This document shows, piece by piece, positions 11,183 through 20,340 of a stretch of 64,000 nt of DNA. The stretch is from Devosia enhydra (lineage in GTDB: Bacteria > Pseudomonadota > Alphaproteobacteria > Rhizobiales > Devosiaceae). How positions within the stretch are numbered: position 1 is the stretch's first letter; each line of letters opens with the position of its first letter. The position numbers and the translations under genes were made by a program. The notes under the pieces are model-generated. The model saw only the letters and a program-made list of their open reading frames with translations, searched no databases and was not told where the DNA came from. The stretch is from NCBI RefSeq assembly GCF_900119845.1, contig NZ_FPKU01000002.1, forward strand, positions 467,381 to 531,380, given 5' to 3'.

Positions 11183-12496
11183 ATGAGCGCACAGGCTGTT
11201 GAAGCAAGCGGATTGCCGGGTGCCTGGCGACCGCTGCGGCTGGCCACACTGGTGTGGCTGCGCTGGCTCGCCATCGCCGGGCAGGCGGCGAGCGTGCTGT
11301 TCGTCGCCTTCGGGCTCGGCTACGACGTTCCGCTCGTGCCCTGTCTTGCGCTGATCGGGCTTTCGGTGGCGCTCAATGGCGCGCTGACGGTCAATCCCCC
11401 CGGTCCGCTGCGGCTGCCGGTGAGGGTCGCAACGCTGCTGCTCGCCTATGACTGCCTGCAGCTGGCCGGCCTGCTCGCGCTGACGGGCGGGCTGCAGAAC
11501 CCGTTTTCGCTCCTCCTCCTCGCCCCGGTCTCGGTTTCGGCCACCACCCTGCCCCAGCGGGTGACGCTACTGCTGGCAGGCCTCGTGGTGATGCTCGCCT
11601 CGCTGCTCGCCATCGTGCACCTGCCCCTGCCCTGGGCGCCGGGGCAGCAGATCGTCTTTGACCGGGTCTATGTCATCGGCATCTGGGTCTCGATCCTCTG
11701 CGGGGTGGTGTTCATCGCCGCCTACACCAACCGCGTCGCCCACGAAGCCCGCCAGCTCGCCGATGCCCTGGCCGCCACCGAGCTCGCCCTGTCGCGGCGC
11801 GAACAGCTTTCGGCGCTCGACGGGCTTGCCGCCGCCGCCGCCCATGAGCTGGGCACCCCGCTCTCCACCATCGCGCTCGCCGCCCGCGAAATGCGCGACG
11901 AAGTGCCCGAGGGCCCTTTGCGCGAGGATGTCGAGCTCATCATCTCGCAGGCGGCGCGCTGCCGCGCCATCCTCGCCAAATTGCGCAATCTGGGTGCCGA
12001 TGGCGGCGATCCGTTCCAGAGCGCCACCCTGCCTGCCCTCCTCGCCGAAGTGGCGCGTCCGCACCAGCAGCGCGACAAGCAGGTGGCCATCATCGCCCAG
12101 GGGCAGGGTCCCGAACCGGTCGTGCAGCGCAGCGTCGGCCTTCTCTACGGGCTGGGCAACCTCATCGAGAACGCCACCGATTTCGCCCGCTCGGGCGTCG
12201 AGGTGGTGGCGATGTGGGACGCCCAGAGTCTTTCGGTCTCTATCACCGACGATGGTCCGGGCTATCCGCCCGAACTGCTGGCGCGCCTCGGCGAACCCTA
12301 TCTCACCACGCGCGGCGGCGACGGCGCGCAGGGCACGGGCGGCGGGCTGGGGCTCGGCATCTTTATCGCGCGCACGTTGCTCGAGCGCTCCGGAGCGCGG
12401 CTCGGCTTTTCCAATGCCGGCGCCGAGGGCCATGCGCGCGTCGTGATCACCTGGCCCCGTGGCGCCGTAGAAGACACGGGCAGCCCAGAATCCTGA
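11183..12496 (+). CDS. regB: Redox sensor histidine kinase RegB/PrrB/ActS
   Basis: Membrane kinase that senses the redox state of the quinone pool and phosphorylates RegA. The 437-aa product has six hydrophobic segments in the first 190 residues. The GGLQNPF motif near 101-107 is the quinone-binding box of RegB proteins. The phospho-acceptor is His221 in AAAAHELGTPLST, followed by N, G1 and G2 ATP-binding boxes (NLIENATDFA, DDGPGYP, GGGLGLGIF). A Cys within ARCRAIL after the H-box may correspond to a redox-active cysteine, but I cannot confirm the alignment. The GGAGGA ribosome-binding site is strong. The partner regA follows 67 bases downstream. Confidence 0.92.
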   Translation: MSAQAVEASGLPGAWRPLRLATLVWLRWLAIAGQAASVLFVAFGLGYDVPLVPCLALIGLSVALNGALTVNPPGPLRLPVRVATLLLAYDCLQLAGLLALTGGLQNPFSLLLLAPVSVSATTLPQRVTLLLAGLVVMLASLLAIVHLPLPWAPGQQIVFDRVYVIGIWVSILCGVVFIAAYTNRVAHEARQLADALAATELALSRREQLSALDGLAAAAAHELGTPLSTIALAAREMRDEVPEGPLREDVELIISQAARCRAILAKLRNLGADGGDPFQSATLPALLAEVARPHQQRDKQVAIIAQGQGPEPVVQRSVGLLYGLGNLIENATDFARSGVEVVAMWDAQSLSVSITDDGPGYPPELLARLGEPYLTTRGGDGAQGTGGGLGLGIFIARTLLERSGARLGFSNAGAEGHARVVITWPRGAVEDTGSPES

Positions 12497-12563
12497 GGCG
12501 CAGCGGCTATTTCCGCAGGCAGCCTTTGACCTTTCCACGCCGCGATACTATCTGAGAGGCACC

Positions 12564-13115
12564 ATGAGCACAGAGATCGAGCTGCCGCCAGGCGACCAGA
12601 GCCTGCTTCTCGTCGATGACGACAAGGCCTTCCTCACGCGCCTCGAACGCGCCATGCAGAAGCGTGGCTTTTCCGTCCGCAGCGCCGATACCGTCGCCGA
12701 TGGCCTCGCCGCCGTCGAGGCCGATCCGCCGGCCTATGCGGTGGTCGATCTCAGGCTCGAGGACGGCAACGGGCTCGACATCGTCTCGGCCCTCCACTCG
12801 CGGCGTCCCGATGCCCGCGCCGTCGTGCTCACCGGCTATGGCAACATCGCCACCGCGGTCACCGCGGTGAAGCTCGGCGCGGTCGATTACCTCTCCAAGC
12901 CCGCCGATGCCGACGACGTCATCAACGCCCTCCTCGCCACCGGCGAGGCACCCCCTGCCCCGCCCGACAATCCGATGTCGGCCGATCGGGTGCGGTGGGA
13001 GCATATCCAGCGCGTCTACGAACTCTGCGAACGCAACGTCTCGGAGACGGCGCGTCGGCTCAACATGCATCGGCGCACCCTGCAGCGCATCCTCGCCAAA
13101 CGCGCCCCGCGCTGA
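12564..13115 (+). CDS. regA: Response regulator RegA/PrrA/ActR
   Basis: Response regulator paired with the upstream RegB kinase, controlling energy, carbon and nitrogen metabolism genes according to redox state. It has 183 aa. The receiver domain has the acidic pair in LLVDDDKAF, phospho-acceptor Asp62 in VVDLRLEDGNG, the conserved Thr of VLTGYGN and Lys in LSKPAD. A Pro-rich linker at about 127-140 leads to a C-terminal Fis-type helix-turn-helix, NVSETARRLNMHRRTLQRIL, as in all RegA proteins. The 183-185 aa length and this layout are highly conserved. Confidence 0.93.
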   Translation: MSTEIELPPGDQSLLLVDDDKAFLTRLERAMQKRGFSVRSADTVADGLAAVEADPPAYAVVDLRLEDGNGLDIVSALHSRRPDARAVVLTGYGNIATAVTAVKLGAVDYLSKPADADDVINALLATGEAPPAPPDNPMSADRVRWEHIQRVYELCERNVSETARRLNMHRRTLQRILAKRAPR

Positions 13116-13151
13116 GCGGTCCCTGATCTCAAATCCCTGCCGGGAGGTCCC

Positions 13152-14819
13152 ATGAGCGTCACCTTGAGCTTTCACGGGGCCGCCGGCACCGTTACCGGAT
13201 CGTGCTATCGGGTCCGTCATCCGGGCGGGCAGTTCCTCGTCGATTGCGGGCTGTTCCAGGGCAACAAGTCGGTCCGCGACCTCAATCACAAGCCGCTGCC
13301 GTTTTCACCCGGCGATATCGACTTCCTCCTCCTTACCCACGCCCATATCGACCATGCCGGGCTGCTGCCGCGGCTTTACCGCATGGGCTGGCGCGGCCCC
13401 ATGCACATGACCGAGCCGACGGCCGGGCTGCTCGAATATCTCCTGCCCGACAGCGCCGGCATCCAGGAGAGCGAGGCCGAGGCCGAAACCAAGAAGCGCG
13501 GCCGCAAGGGCGAGCCCGCCGCCGCGCCGCTCTACACCATGGAAGATGCCGCCGAGGCGCTGCGCCACCGGGTCATCGTGCCCTATGGCAGCTGGATCGA
13601 GCCGGGGCCCGGCGTGCGCGCGCGGTACTGGAATGCCGGCCACATCCTGGGCTCGGCATCCATCGAGGTGGAAGTGGCAGACGGCGCCGGCAAGCCCGTG
13701 CGCCTGCTGTTTTCGGGCGATATCGGCCCGGACGAGAAGATCTTTTATGCCGAGCCCGACGCTCCGGCCGATTTCGACTACATCCTGTGCGAGGCCACCT
13801 ATGGCGGGCGCGAGCGCGCCGATCGCACCCTGCCCGAACGCCGGGCGATACTGCGCGAGGAGATCAACGCGGCGCTGGGGCGCGGCGGCAATCTCATCAT
13901 CCCCGCCTTCGCCGTCGAGCGCAGCCAGGAACTCTTGCACGACATCGGGGTGCTGATCCGCGACGGCGAGATCAATCCGCAGCTGGTGTTTCTCGATTCG
14001 CCGCTGGCCAGCCGGGTCACCGGGGTCTACCGCCAGCATGCGGCGATGTTCGAGGACAGCGCGCTCTCGGCCGACCAGCTGTTCAGCGATCCGCGCTTCC
14101 GCATCGTCGAGGCGGTCGAGGCCTCCAAGGCGATCAATTCCATCCGGGGCGGCGCCATCATCCTTTCGGCCTCGGGCATGGCCGATGCGGGACGCATCAA
14201 GCATCACCTGCGCAACAATCTGCCGCGCGGCAATGCCACCGTGCTGTTCGTCGGCTACCAGGCGCCCGGCACGCTCGGCCAGATCATCCTGTCGGGCGCC
14301 AAGGTGGTGCGCATCCACGGCACCGAAATTCCCGTCCGGGCCCGCATCCGCTCGATGGACAGCTATTCGGCCCATGCCGACCACACCGAGCTCATGGCCT
14401 GGGTGGCGGCGCGCCTGCCCGCCCATGGCGCCCTCTTTCTCACCCATGGCGAGGATGAGGAGCGGCGCGCGCTGCGCGAGGCGCTGGTCTCCACCGGGTC
14501 GCTCGCGGGCGACCAGGTGGTGCTGCCCATGCTCGACGATGCCTTCGAGCTGCGCGCCATGGGCGTTGCCGGGGTGGAGCGGGCGGCGCAGCCGCGCATC
14601 GATCCGGCCCAGCTCGGCTATGACTGGCACAACGCCTATGCCCATTTCGTCATTTCGCTCAGCCAGTCGCTGCAATCGGCCGCAACCGACGCCGAGCGCA
14701 TGGCGCTGATGCGCCGGCTCGAGGCCAGCCTCGGCGCCGGCCCCCTGCCGCCGCCGATGGCACCGACGCCGCTCACCCCGGTCCCCGGCAAAGGCGCGGC
14801 TGAGCGCTACGGCGAATAG
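13152..14819 (+). CDS. MBL-fold/beta-CASP ribonuclease
   Basis: Metallo-beta-lactamase-fold RNA hydrolase of the beta-CASP (CPSF73/YSH1-like) group, 555 aa. The zinc motif is LTHAHIDHAG near residues 58-67, with further metal ligands expected in GHILGSAS and SGDIG. The beta-CASP insert includes GNLIIPAFAVERSQELL and ILSASGMADAGRIKHHL, and a late SAHADHTEL supplies the last metal-binding His. The C-terminal 90 residues are less conserved and end in a Pro-rich tail. The start has AGGAGG-like GGGAGGTCCC just upstream. Its link to the regBA genes 36 bases before it is only positional. Confidence 0.88.
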   Translation: MSVTLSFHGAAGTVTGSCYRVRHPGGQFLVDCGLFQGNKSVRDLNHKPLPFSPGDIDFLLLTHAHIDHAGLLPRLYRMGWRGPMHMTEPTAGLLEYLLPDSAGIQESEAEAETKKRGRKGEPAAAPLYTMEDAAEALRHRVIVPYGSWIEPGPGVRARYWNAGHILGSASIEVEVADGAGKPVRLLFSGDIGPDEKIFYAEPDAPADFDYILCEATYGGRERADRTLPERRAILREEINAALGRGGNLIIPAFAVERSQELLHDIGVLIRDGEINPQLVFLDSPLASRVTGVYRQHAAMFEDSALSADQLFSDPRFRIVEAVEASKAINSIRGGAIILSASGMADAGRIKHHLRNNLPRGNATVLFVGYQAPGTLGQIILSGAKVVRIHGTEIPVRARIRSMDSYSAHADHTELMAWVAARLPAHGALFLTHGEDEERRALREALVSTGSLAGDQVVLPMLDDAFELRAMGVAGVERAAQPRIDPAQLGYDWHNAYAHFVISLSQSLQSAATDAERMALMRRLEASLGAGPLPPPMAPTPLTPVPGKGAAERYGE

Positions 14820-14857
14820 AGCGCTCGAGCGCGGAGGGAAAATCGCTCCGACGGCCC

Positions 14858-16381
14858 TCAGCCGCCGCCAAAGCCCAGGCGGTAGCTCAGCGCCTCGGCG
14901 ACATGGGGACGCCCCACCCTCTCCACGCCAGACAGATCGGCCAGCGTGCGCGCGACCTTGAGCACCCGGTGATAGGCGCGGGCCGAGAGCTTGAAGCGTT
15001 CGGCCGCCTGCAGCAGCAGCGCCTGGCTCTCCTTGTCGGGGGCGGCGACCTCATCGATCAGCCGCGCCGGGGCCGCCGCATTGGTGGCGACGCCCATGGC
15101 GCCGAGCCGTTCATAGCGCATGCGCTGGATGCGACGAGCCGCCGCCACGCGGGTGGCGACCCTTGCCGAACTTTCCCCCGTTGCCGGCCCGATCATCTCG
15201 GCGGCGCCCACCGCCGGCACGTCGATGCGCAAATCGATGCGGTCGAGAAACGGGCCCGAGACGCGGCCCTGATAATCGGCGGCGCAGGCATCGCCGCGCC
15301 GGCAGGTATGGCCCGGCGTGCCGGCCAGCCCGCATTTGCACGGGTTCATCGCCGCCACGAGCTGGAAGCGCGCAGGAAACGTCACCCGCGCATTGGCCCG
15401 CGCGATCACCGTCTCGCCCGCCTCCATCGGCTGGCGCAGGCTGTCGAGAACGGAAGGCGGGAATTCCGGCAATTCATCGAGAAACAGCACGCCATTATGG
15501 GCAAGGCTGACTTCGCCCGGCCGAACCTTCAGCCCGCCGCCGACAAGCGCCGCCATCGAGGCCGAATGATGCGGCGCGCGGAACGGCCGCCGATCCGACA
15601 GCGCCCCGCCATCGAGTTCGCCCGCGATCGACTGGATCATCGAGACATCGAGCAGCTCGCGCGGATCGAGCGCCGGCAGGATCGAGGGCAGCCGCGTCGC
15701 CAGCATCGACTTGCCGGCGCCCGGCGGCCCGATCATCAAAAGGTTGTGTCCCCCGGCGGCCGCCACTTCGAGGGCGCGGCGCGCCACCTCCTGCCCGCGA
15801 ATGTCGGCAAGGTCGGGCAGCCCTTCGCGCGGCGGCTGGCGGCGCGGCAGCGGCCGGGCGCAGAGCTGGTGGCCGGCCATGTGGTTGACCAGCGCCAGAA
15901 GCGTCTCGGGCGCGACGATATCGATCTCCTCGCCGGCCCAGGCCGCTTCGGGCCCGCAGGGCTCGGGACAGATGATGCCCAGCCCCTCCGCACCTGCCGC
16001 GATTGCCGCCGGCAGCGTGCCGTTGACCGGGGCGAGCCGGCCGTCGAGCCCAAGCTCCCCGATCACCAGATAGCCGGCAAAGGCATCGCCGGGCACGGCC
16101 CCGATCCCCGCCATAAGCCCGAGCGCGATGGGCAGGTCGTAATGGCTGCCCTCCTTGGGCAGGTCGGCGGGCGCCAGGTTGATGGTGATGCGCTTGGGCG
16201 GCAGCGACAGGCCCGAGGCGTGCAGGGCCGCCCGCACCCGCTCCCCCGATTCCTTGACCGCCTTGTCGGGCAGCCCGACGATGACAAAGCTCGGCAGCGC
16301 GCCGGGGGCAATCTGCACCTGCACGTCCACGGGCACCGCCTCGATGCCCCGGAACGCCACCGTCCTGACCCGCGTCACCAT
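14858..16381 (-). CDS. comM: YifB/ComM family Mg-chelatase-like ATPase
   Basis: Predicted AAA+ helicase; ComM promotes branch migration during natural transformation in Vibrio and Haemophilus, and many non-competent bacteria carry it. From the ATG at 16381 it has 507 aa, the usual length, beginning MVTRVRTVAFRGIEAV. It has an N-terminal Lon-like fold (roughly 1-170), a P-loop GPPGAGKSML, the Walker B segment GVLFLDELPEF, and a zinc-like CKCG...C-C region before the C-terminal chelatase domain. An upstream in-frame ATG at 16429 would add 16 residues without similarity. It is divergent from the GH25 gene. Confidence 0.92.
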   Translation of the reverse strand: MVTRVRTVAFRGIEAVPVDVQVQIAPGALPSFVIVGLPDKAVKESGERVRAALHASGLSLPPKRITINLAPADLPKEGSHYDLPIALGLMAGIGAVPGDAFAGYLVIGELGLDGRLAPVNGTLPAAIAAGAEGLGIICPEPCGPEAAWAGEEIDIVAPETLLALVNHMAGHQLCARPLPRRQPPREGLPDLADIRGQEVARRALEVAAAGGHNLLMIGPPGAGKSMLATRLPSILPALDPRELLDVSMIQSIAGELDGGALSDRRPFRAPHHSASMAALVGGGLKVRPGEVSLAHNGVLFLDELPEFPPSVLDSLRQPMEAGETVIARANARVTFPARFQLVAAMNPCKCGLAGTPGHTCRRGDACAADYQGRVSGPFLDRIDLRIDVPAVGAAEMIGPATGESSARVATRVAAARRIQRMRYERLGAMGVATNAAAPARLIDEVAAPDKESQALLLQAAERFKLSARAYHRVLKVARTLADLSGVERVGRPHVAEALSYRLGFGGG

Positions 16382-16576
16382 CCCGCCGCCCCCGATACGC
16401 ACAAACCCTAGCATCGCAAAAGCGTGCAAACAAGAACGTTTGGCGAACGCATCGCGGCAACGCTGTGGCGGTTAACCACGCTCGCTGGTGTGAGGGTTAG
16501 CGCAAGGTTTCGTTAAGCTGCCCATGTTGATTCAAGTACCGACAAAGTCTCGTCTTTTTCCGGTTTGAACTCGCCC

Positions 16577-17416
16577 ATGCCCAGCCTTGCGCGCACCCTT
16601 TGCTCCGTGTTGGCCAGAACGCTTCTGGCCCTGGCCGTCGTTGCGCTCGTTGCCGCCTGTGCCCGCTCGCCGGGCGGCATCGGCGCCCCGATCCCCGGCG
16701 ACAGCCGGCCTCATGAGGGCGTGGCACGCGCCCGCGGCCTGCCGATCCAGGGCATCGACGTCGCCCGCTACCAGGGCGCGATCGACTGGAACCAGGTGCG
16801 TCGCGACGGCATGCATTTCGTCTTCATGAAGGGCACCGAGGGCAAGGATTACATCGATCCCAATTTCTACGCGAACTGGCGCGGCGCGCGCGAAGCCGGG
16901 GTCCCGCGCGGGGCCTATCACTTCATGACGTGGTGCTCGCTGGCGAGCGAGCAGGCGCGCTGGTTCGAACAGATGGTCCCGGCCGATCCCGATGCGCTGC
17001 CCCCGGTTCTCGACCTCGAATGGAACAATCATTCGAGCTGCAAGACCAAGCCGAGCCGGGCCGATGCGCTCGAGAAGATCCAGCTGATGCTCGACGCCAT
17101 GGAGCGCCACACCGGCAAGCTGCCGATCATCTATACCGACATCAATTTCCACCGCGACGTGCTCGAGGGCCAGTATTTCCCCAACGCCTTCTGGCTGCGC
17201 TCCACCGCCGCCGAACCGCATGAGCGCTATCGCAACCGCGCCTGGACCTTCTGGCAGTGGACCCAGACGGGCCATGTCGCGGGCATCAAGCCGATGGTGG
17301 ATCGCAACGCCTTCTATGGCAGCCGCGACGACTGGACAGTGTTCCTCCTCACCGGCTGCGATCCGCGCGCGGTGGCGGCGCTGGGGCCCAGCGGCCGGTG
17401 CCGCTCGGCGAAATAA
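16577..17416 (+). CDS. GH25 family lysozyme, predicted lipoprotein
   Basis: Glycoside hydrolase family 25 muramidase, 279 aa, predicted to cut the glycan strand of peptidoglycan. The N-terminus is a lipoprotein signal: a charged start, hydrophobic LLALAVVALVAA, then a lipobox LVAAC with Cys near residue 31. The catalytic domain starts with GIDVARYQG and contains the acidic DLEWN motif, the GH25 DxE site. FWQWTQTGHVAGI near the end is typical of the fold. Start chosen at the first ATG; a TTG four codons upstream is less likely. Membrane anchoring suggests action on the cell's own wall. The adjacent small gene at 17526 lies in the same direction. Confidence 0.9.
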   Translation: MPSLARTLCSVLARTLLALAVVALVAACARSPGGIGAPIPGDSRPHEGVARARGLPIQGIDVARYQGAIDWNQVRRDGMHFVFMKGTEGKDYIDPNFYANWRGAREAGVPRGAYHFMTWCSLASEQARWFEQMVPADPDALPPVLDLEWNNHSSCKTKPSRADALEKIQLMLDAMERHTGKLPIIYTDINFHRDVLEGQYFPNAFWLRSTAAEPHERYRNRAWTFWQWTQTGHVAGIKPMVDRNAFYGSRDDWTVFLLTGCDPRAVAALGPSGRCRSAK

Positions 17417-17525
17417 TCGCCGGGCCGCAGCCCTTGCCTATTGCGGCCTTGGCAGCGCGGGCCTAGCTCTAGTGGGCTCCAGTGATCGGGCAGGTGCCCG
17501 GTCCGGCACGCGACAGGTGTAGCCC

Positions 17526-17651
17526 ATGGCCAAAGGTCAGCTGCGTTCCAACAAGGAAGCCAAGAAGCCCAAAAAGGACAAGATCAAGACGGCTACCGCC
17601 CCCGCATCGGGGACAGCGGTGACCGCCGCGACGTCGGGCAAGAAGAAATAG
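17526..17651 (+). CDS. Small basic protein (41 aa), unknown function
   Basis: A 41-codon frame starting ATG at 17526 and ending TAG at 17651. The peptide begins MAKGQLRSNKEAKKPKKDK and ends in GKKK, with an Ala/Thr/Ser-rich middle. I recall very similar short hypothetical proteins with a MAKGQ-RSNKE start in Rhizobiales, which is the main reason to call it a gene. An AGGTG sequence precedes the ATG. It is soluble and strongly positively charged, so it may bind nucleic acid, but that is speculation. A GC-rich hairpin overlaps its stop codon (17651-17670) and a better terminator follows at 17698. Confidence 0.65.
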   Translation: MAKGQLRSNKEAKKPKKDKIKTATAPASGTAVTAATSGKKK

Positions 17652-17697
17652 GCCTGCCCCCGGGCAGGCCGACCGTATCGGAGGCTTCATGGGCCGT

Positions 17698-17725
17698 GGC
17701 CGCAAGGCTGCGGCCCCTGCTTTTT
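17698..17725 (+). terminator. Terminator after the 41-aa gene
   Basis: Arms GGCCGCA and TGCGGCC (7 bp, perfect) with loop AGGC, followed after a few bases by TTTTT at 17721-17725. It lies between the small gene and the convergent marC gene and would stop plus-strand transcription from the GH25 side. Confidence 0.6.
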
Positions 17726-17735
17726 CGCCCCGCCG

Positions 17736-18371
17736 TCAGCCCGGCGGCGCGCCGAGAAGTCCGCTCGCCGCAATGCCATCGAAGAGGAATTGCACCGCCA
17801 GCGCCGCCAGCAATATCCCCACGATGCGCGACACCACCGCAAGCCCAGTGAGGCCTAAAAGCCGCTGGATGGGAATGGCGAGCAGCATGGTGATCCAGGC
17901 CAGCACCATGATCAGCACCAGCGCCAGCAGCACCAGCCAGCGATCGAGATCGCTCTCAGCTCCCGTGGTCAGAAGGATCACCGCGCTGATCGCGCCGGGC
18001 CCGGCCAGAAGCGGCATGGCGAGCGGAAAGATCGAGAGATCGTCGCGCTGGCGCGATTCGGCCTCCTCGTCATCGGTGGTGCCCGTGGCGCCGGAATGCC
18101 GTGCGAACACCATGTCGATGGCAATCAGCAGCAGCAGCACCCCGCCCGCCGTGCGCAGCGCCGGCAGGGTGATGCCGAAGACCTTGAGGATCCCGTCCCC
18201 GATCACCCCAAAGACAAGCAGGATGCCACCCGCCACCAGCGCCCCGCGCGTGGCAAAGGCGAAGCGCCGGCCATGCGATACATCCTTGGTCAGCGCCGCA
18301 AAGATGAAGGCGATATCGGCCACCCCGACGGTCGCAAAAAAGGTCGCAAGCGCAACGAGGAAACTGTTCAT
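17736..18371 (-). CDS. MarC family integral membrane protein
   Basis: Six-helix membrane protein of the MarC/UPF0056 family, 211 aa from the ATG at 18371, which has a strong GGGAGGG ribosome-binding site. Characteristic segments are the N-terminal DIAFIFAALTKD, then GDGILKVFGITLPALRTAGG and the MPLLAGPGAISAVILL loop. The family is annotated as transporters, but no substrate is established and the old link to multiple antibiotic resistance was not supported. It is divergent from the broken barrel-protein gene. The open frame upstream of 18371 is not coding. Confidence 0.88.
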   Translation of the reverse strand: MNSFLVALATFFATVGVADIAFIFAALTKDVSHGRRFAFATRGALVAGGILLVFGVIGDGILKVFGITLPALRTAGGVLLLLIAIDMVFARHSGATGTTDDEEAESRQRDDLSIFPLAMPLLAGPGAISAVILLTTGAESDLDRWLVLLALVLIMVLAWITMLLAIPIQRLLGLTGLAVVSRIVGILLAALAVQFLFDGIAASGLLGAPPG

Positions 18372-18538
18372 GACACCCTCCCGGCCGTCATCGCTCCCGG
18401 CCCTGCCCCGCCCAGTGTGGCTTTTGCGCATCAAGGCGGCAAGTGTGCATTGAGCGCCCTCTCGCGCCTCCAGGCGCGATATTGAAAGGCTTTGCGAAGC
18501 CGCGCACAGTCCACTCCACATCCTTGGGGGATATCTCG

Positions 18539-19108
18539 ATGCGTTCGATTGCCGTGGCCCTGCTTGCACTCATCGCTCCGGGCTAGGCGCTCGCCAGCGA
18601 CTGGTCCGGATTTTATGCCGAGATCTATGGCGGAGCGCGCCTGGCCGGCCTCTCCAGCTATTATGATTATCACGAGGAATACGACATGCTGGCCGGCCCG
18701 GTGGTGGGCGCATCGGTGGGCGTGGGCACACCGGTTCCCGGCCTTTCCGCCGAGCTCGACCTGATGTGGACCTCGGCAGAATACGATTATCTCGAGGACT
18801 ATCTGAGGACGCTGAGCCTCATGGCCAACCTCGAATACACCGTCGCCCTCAACGACACCTTCGCCGTTTACGGTCTCGCCGGCGCGGGCCTTCTCAACAT
18901 CACCTTCGAGGATTCGGTGGGCGAGACCTGGAGCGGCACGGGCCCGGGCTACCAGCTCGGCGCGGGCGTGCGCGCCCAGCTCACCGATCAGGTGGCGCTC
19001 TACGCCGAATACAAGTTCCAGAACAGCTTCGGCTATGTCGATGTCGATGGCGACGACGTCTCCTCGCCCACCAGCAACGTCCTCCTCGGCCTGCGCTTCA
19101 CGCCCTGA
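18539..19108 (+). pseudogene. Outer-membrane beta-barrel protein with amber codon in signal peptide
   Basis: Reading from the ATG at 18539 gives MRSIAVALLALIAPG, then TAG at 18584-18586, then ALASDWSGFYAEIYGG. This is a normal signal peptide with an Ala-x-Ala cleavage site and a mature Omp25/31-type start (DWSGFYA), interrupted by one stop codon. The frame then stays open to 19108 and ends in the barrel-type C-terminus NVLLGLRFTP. A ribosome-binding site (TTGGGGGA) is in place. One substitution would restore about 189 codons. It is either a recent pseudogene, a sequencing error, or a gene expressed by suppression or reinitiation at an internal ATG without a signal peptide. The first seems most likely after error is excluded. 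Confidence 0.8.
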
Positions 19109-19136
19109 TCTGGGGGATTATTGCAGGCAGCGCCCT

Positions 19137-19367
19137 TCAAGAGCGGGGGCTGATCGCGTCATCGAGAAGGCCCGGCGACAGGCGCATCCGGGCATCGAGC
19201 ACCTCGATGCCCACGATATGGCCCCGCGCATCGTAGTCGAACACGACCCCCGGCGAGGCCTCCTGGCTCTCGACCACCGGGCCTGGCGACAGGCGGATAT
19301 AGGCGGCGTTGGCCGTTGCGTCATAGGCAACGGCCAGGATCTGCTGGGCCTTGTCCGGATCGGACAC
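19137..19367 (-). CDS. DUF2283 family protein
   Basis: A 76-aa protein with the DUF2283 pattern: YDATANAAYIRL near the start, then VVFDYDARGHIVGIEVLDAR. Members are small single-domain proteins of unknown function, some next to toxin-like genes elsewhere. The start is a GTG at 19367, four bases after the gshB stop, so it is probably translated from the same message. Nothing nearby looks like a toxin partner. Confidence 0.75.
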   Translation of the reverse strand: MSDPDKAQQILAVAYDATANAAYIRLSPGPVVESQEASPGVVFDYDARGHIVGIEVLDARMRLSPGLLDDAISPRS

Positions 19368-19371
19368 GCGG

Positions 19372-20322
19372 CTAAACCGCCGCCCGGCGCGTCTCGATCG
19401 CGTCCCAGATCAGAGCGGCGATGTCGGGGCCGCCGAAGCGCTTGATCTCGCGGATGCCGGTGGGCGAGGTGACGTTGATCTCGGTGAGGTACCCACCGAT
19501 CACGTCGATGCCCACGAAGATCATTCCGAGTGCCTTGAGCCGCGGGCCGATGGCGGCGCAGATCTCGCGCTCCTTGGCGGTCAGCTCAGACAGTTCGGGT
19601 CGCCCGCCGACATGCATGTTGGAGCGCGCCTCGCCTTCGGCGGGGATGCGATTGAGCCCGGCCACCGCCTCGCCATCCACGAGGATGATGCGCTTGTCGC
19701 CCTTGCGCACGTCGGGCAGGTATTTCTGCACCATGAAGGGCTCGGGAAAGGCCTGTTCGAACAGTTCGATCAGCGAATTGAGGTTGTGGTCGCCTTCCTG
19801 GATGAAGAACACCCCGGCCCCGCCATTGCCATAGAGCGGCTTGACGATGATGTTGCCATGCTCCTTGCGGAAGGCGTGGATCATGCCGCGATCGCGCGTC
19901 ACGAGAGTGGGCGGCATCAGTTCGGGAAATTCGGTGACGAGGATCTTTTCGGGGCTGTTGCGCACCGCCGCCGCCGGGTTGACCACCAGCACCTTCGGCT
20001 CCAGCCGCTCGAGGAAATAGGTGAGGGTGGTGTAGTTCATGTCGAAGGGCGGGTCCTGGCGCATCAGCACCACGTCGAAGCCCGAAAGGTCGGCGCGGGC
20101 GAACTCACCAAGGGTGAAATGCTGGCCCTTTTCGGCGTCGGTCACCGTGATCGGGGCGAGATTGGCGCTGACCTTATTGTCGCGCAGCGCCAGCGTGTCG
20201 GGGGTGTAATAGGCGATCTCGTGCCCGCGCGCCTGCGCCTCGAGCATCAGCGCGAAGGTCGAATCCCCCCTGGGGTTGATCGAGGCGATGGGGTCCATCT
20301 GCACGGCGATGCGAAGCGGCAT
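19372..20322 (-). CDS. gshB: Glutathione synthetase
   Basis: ATP-grasp enzyme joining gamma-glutamylcysteine and glycine to make glutathione. The product has 316 aa. The N-terminal domain starts [17 protein letters not shown] and includes [11 protein letters not shown]. The ATP-grasp part shows [12 protein letters not shown] and the C-terminal substrate loop [19 protein letters not shown], all family hallmarks. It lies downstream of rsmI and yraN on the minus strand, a common alphaproteobacterial order, and is followed by the DUF2283 gene. Confidence 0.96.
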   Translation of the reverse strand: MPLRIAVQMDPIASINPRGDSTFALMLEAQARGHEIAYYTPDTLALRDNKVSANLAPITVTDAEKGQHFTLGEFARADLSGFDVVLMRQDPPFDMNYTTLTYFLERLEPKVLVVNPAAAVRNSPEKILVTEFPELMPPTLVTRDRGMIHAFRKEHGNIIVKPLYGNGGAGVFFIQEGDHNLNSLIELFEQAFPEPFMVQKYLPDVRKGDKRIILVDGEAVAGLNRIPAEGEARSNMHVGGRPELSELTAKEREICAAIGPRLKALGMIFVGIDVIGGYLTEINVTSPTGIREIKRFGGPDIAALIWDAIETRRAAV

Positions 20323-20340
20323 GGCAAGCTCTCGGAGGAT

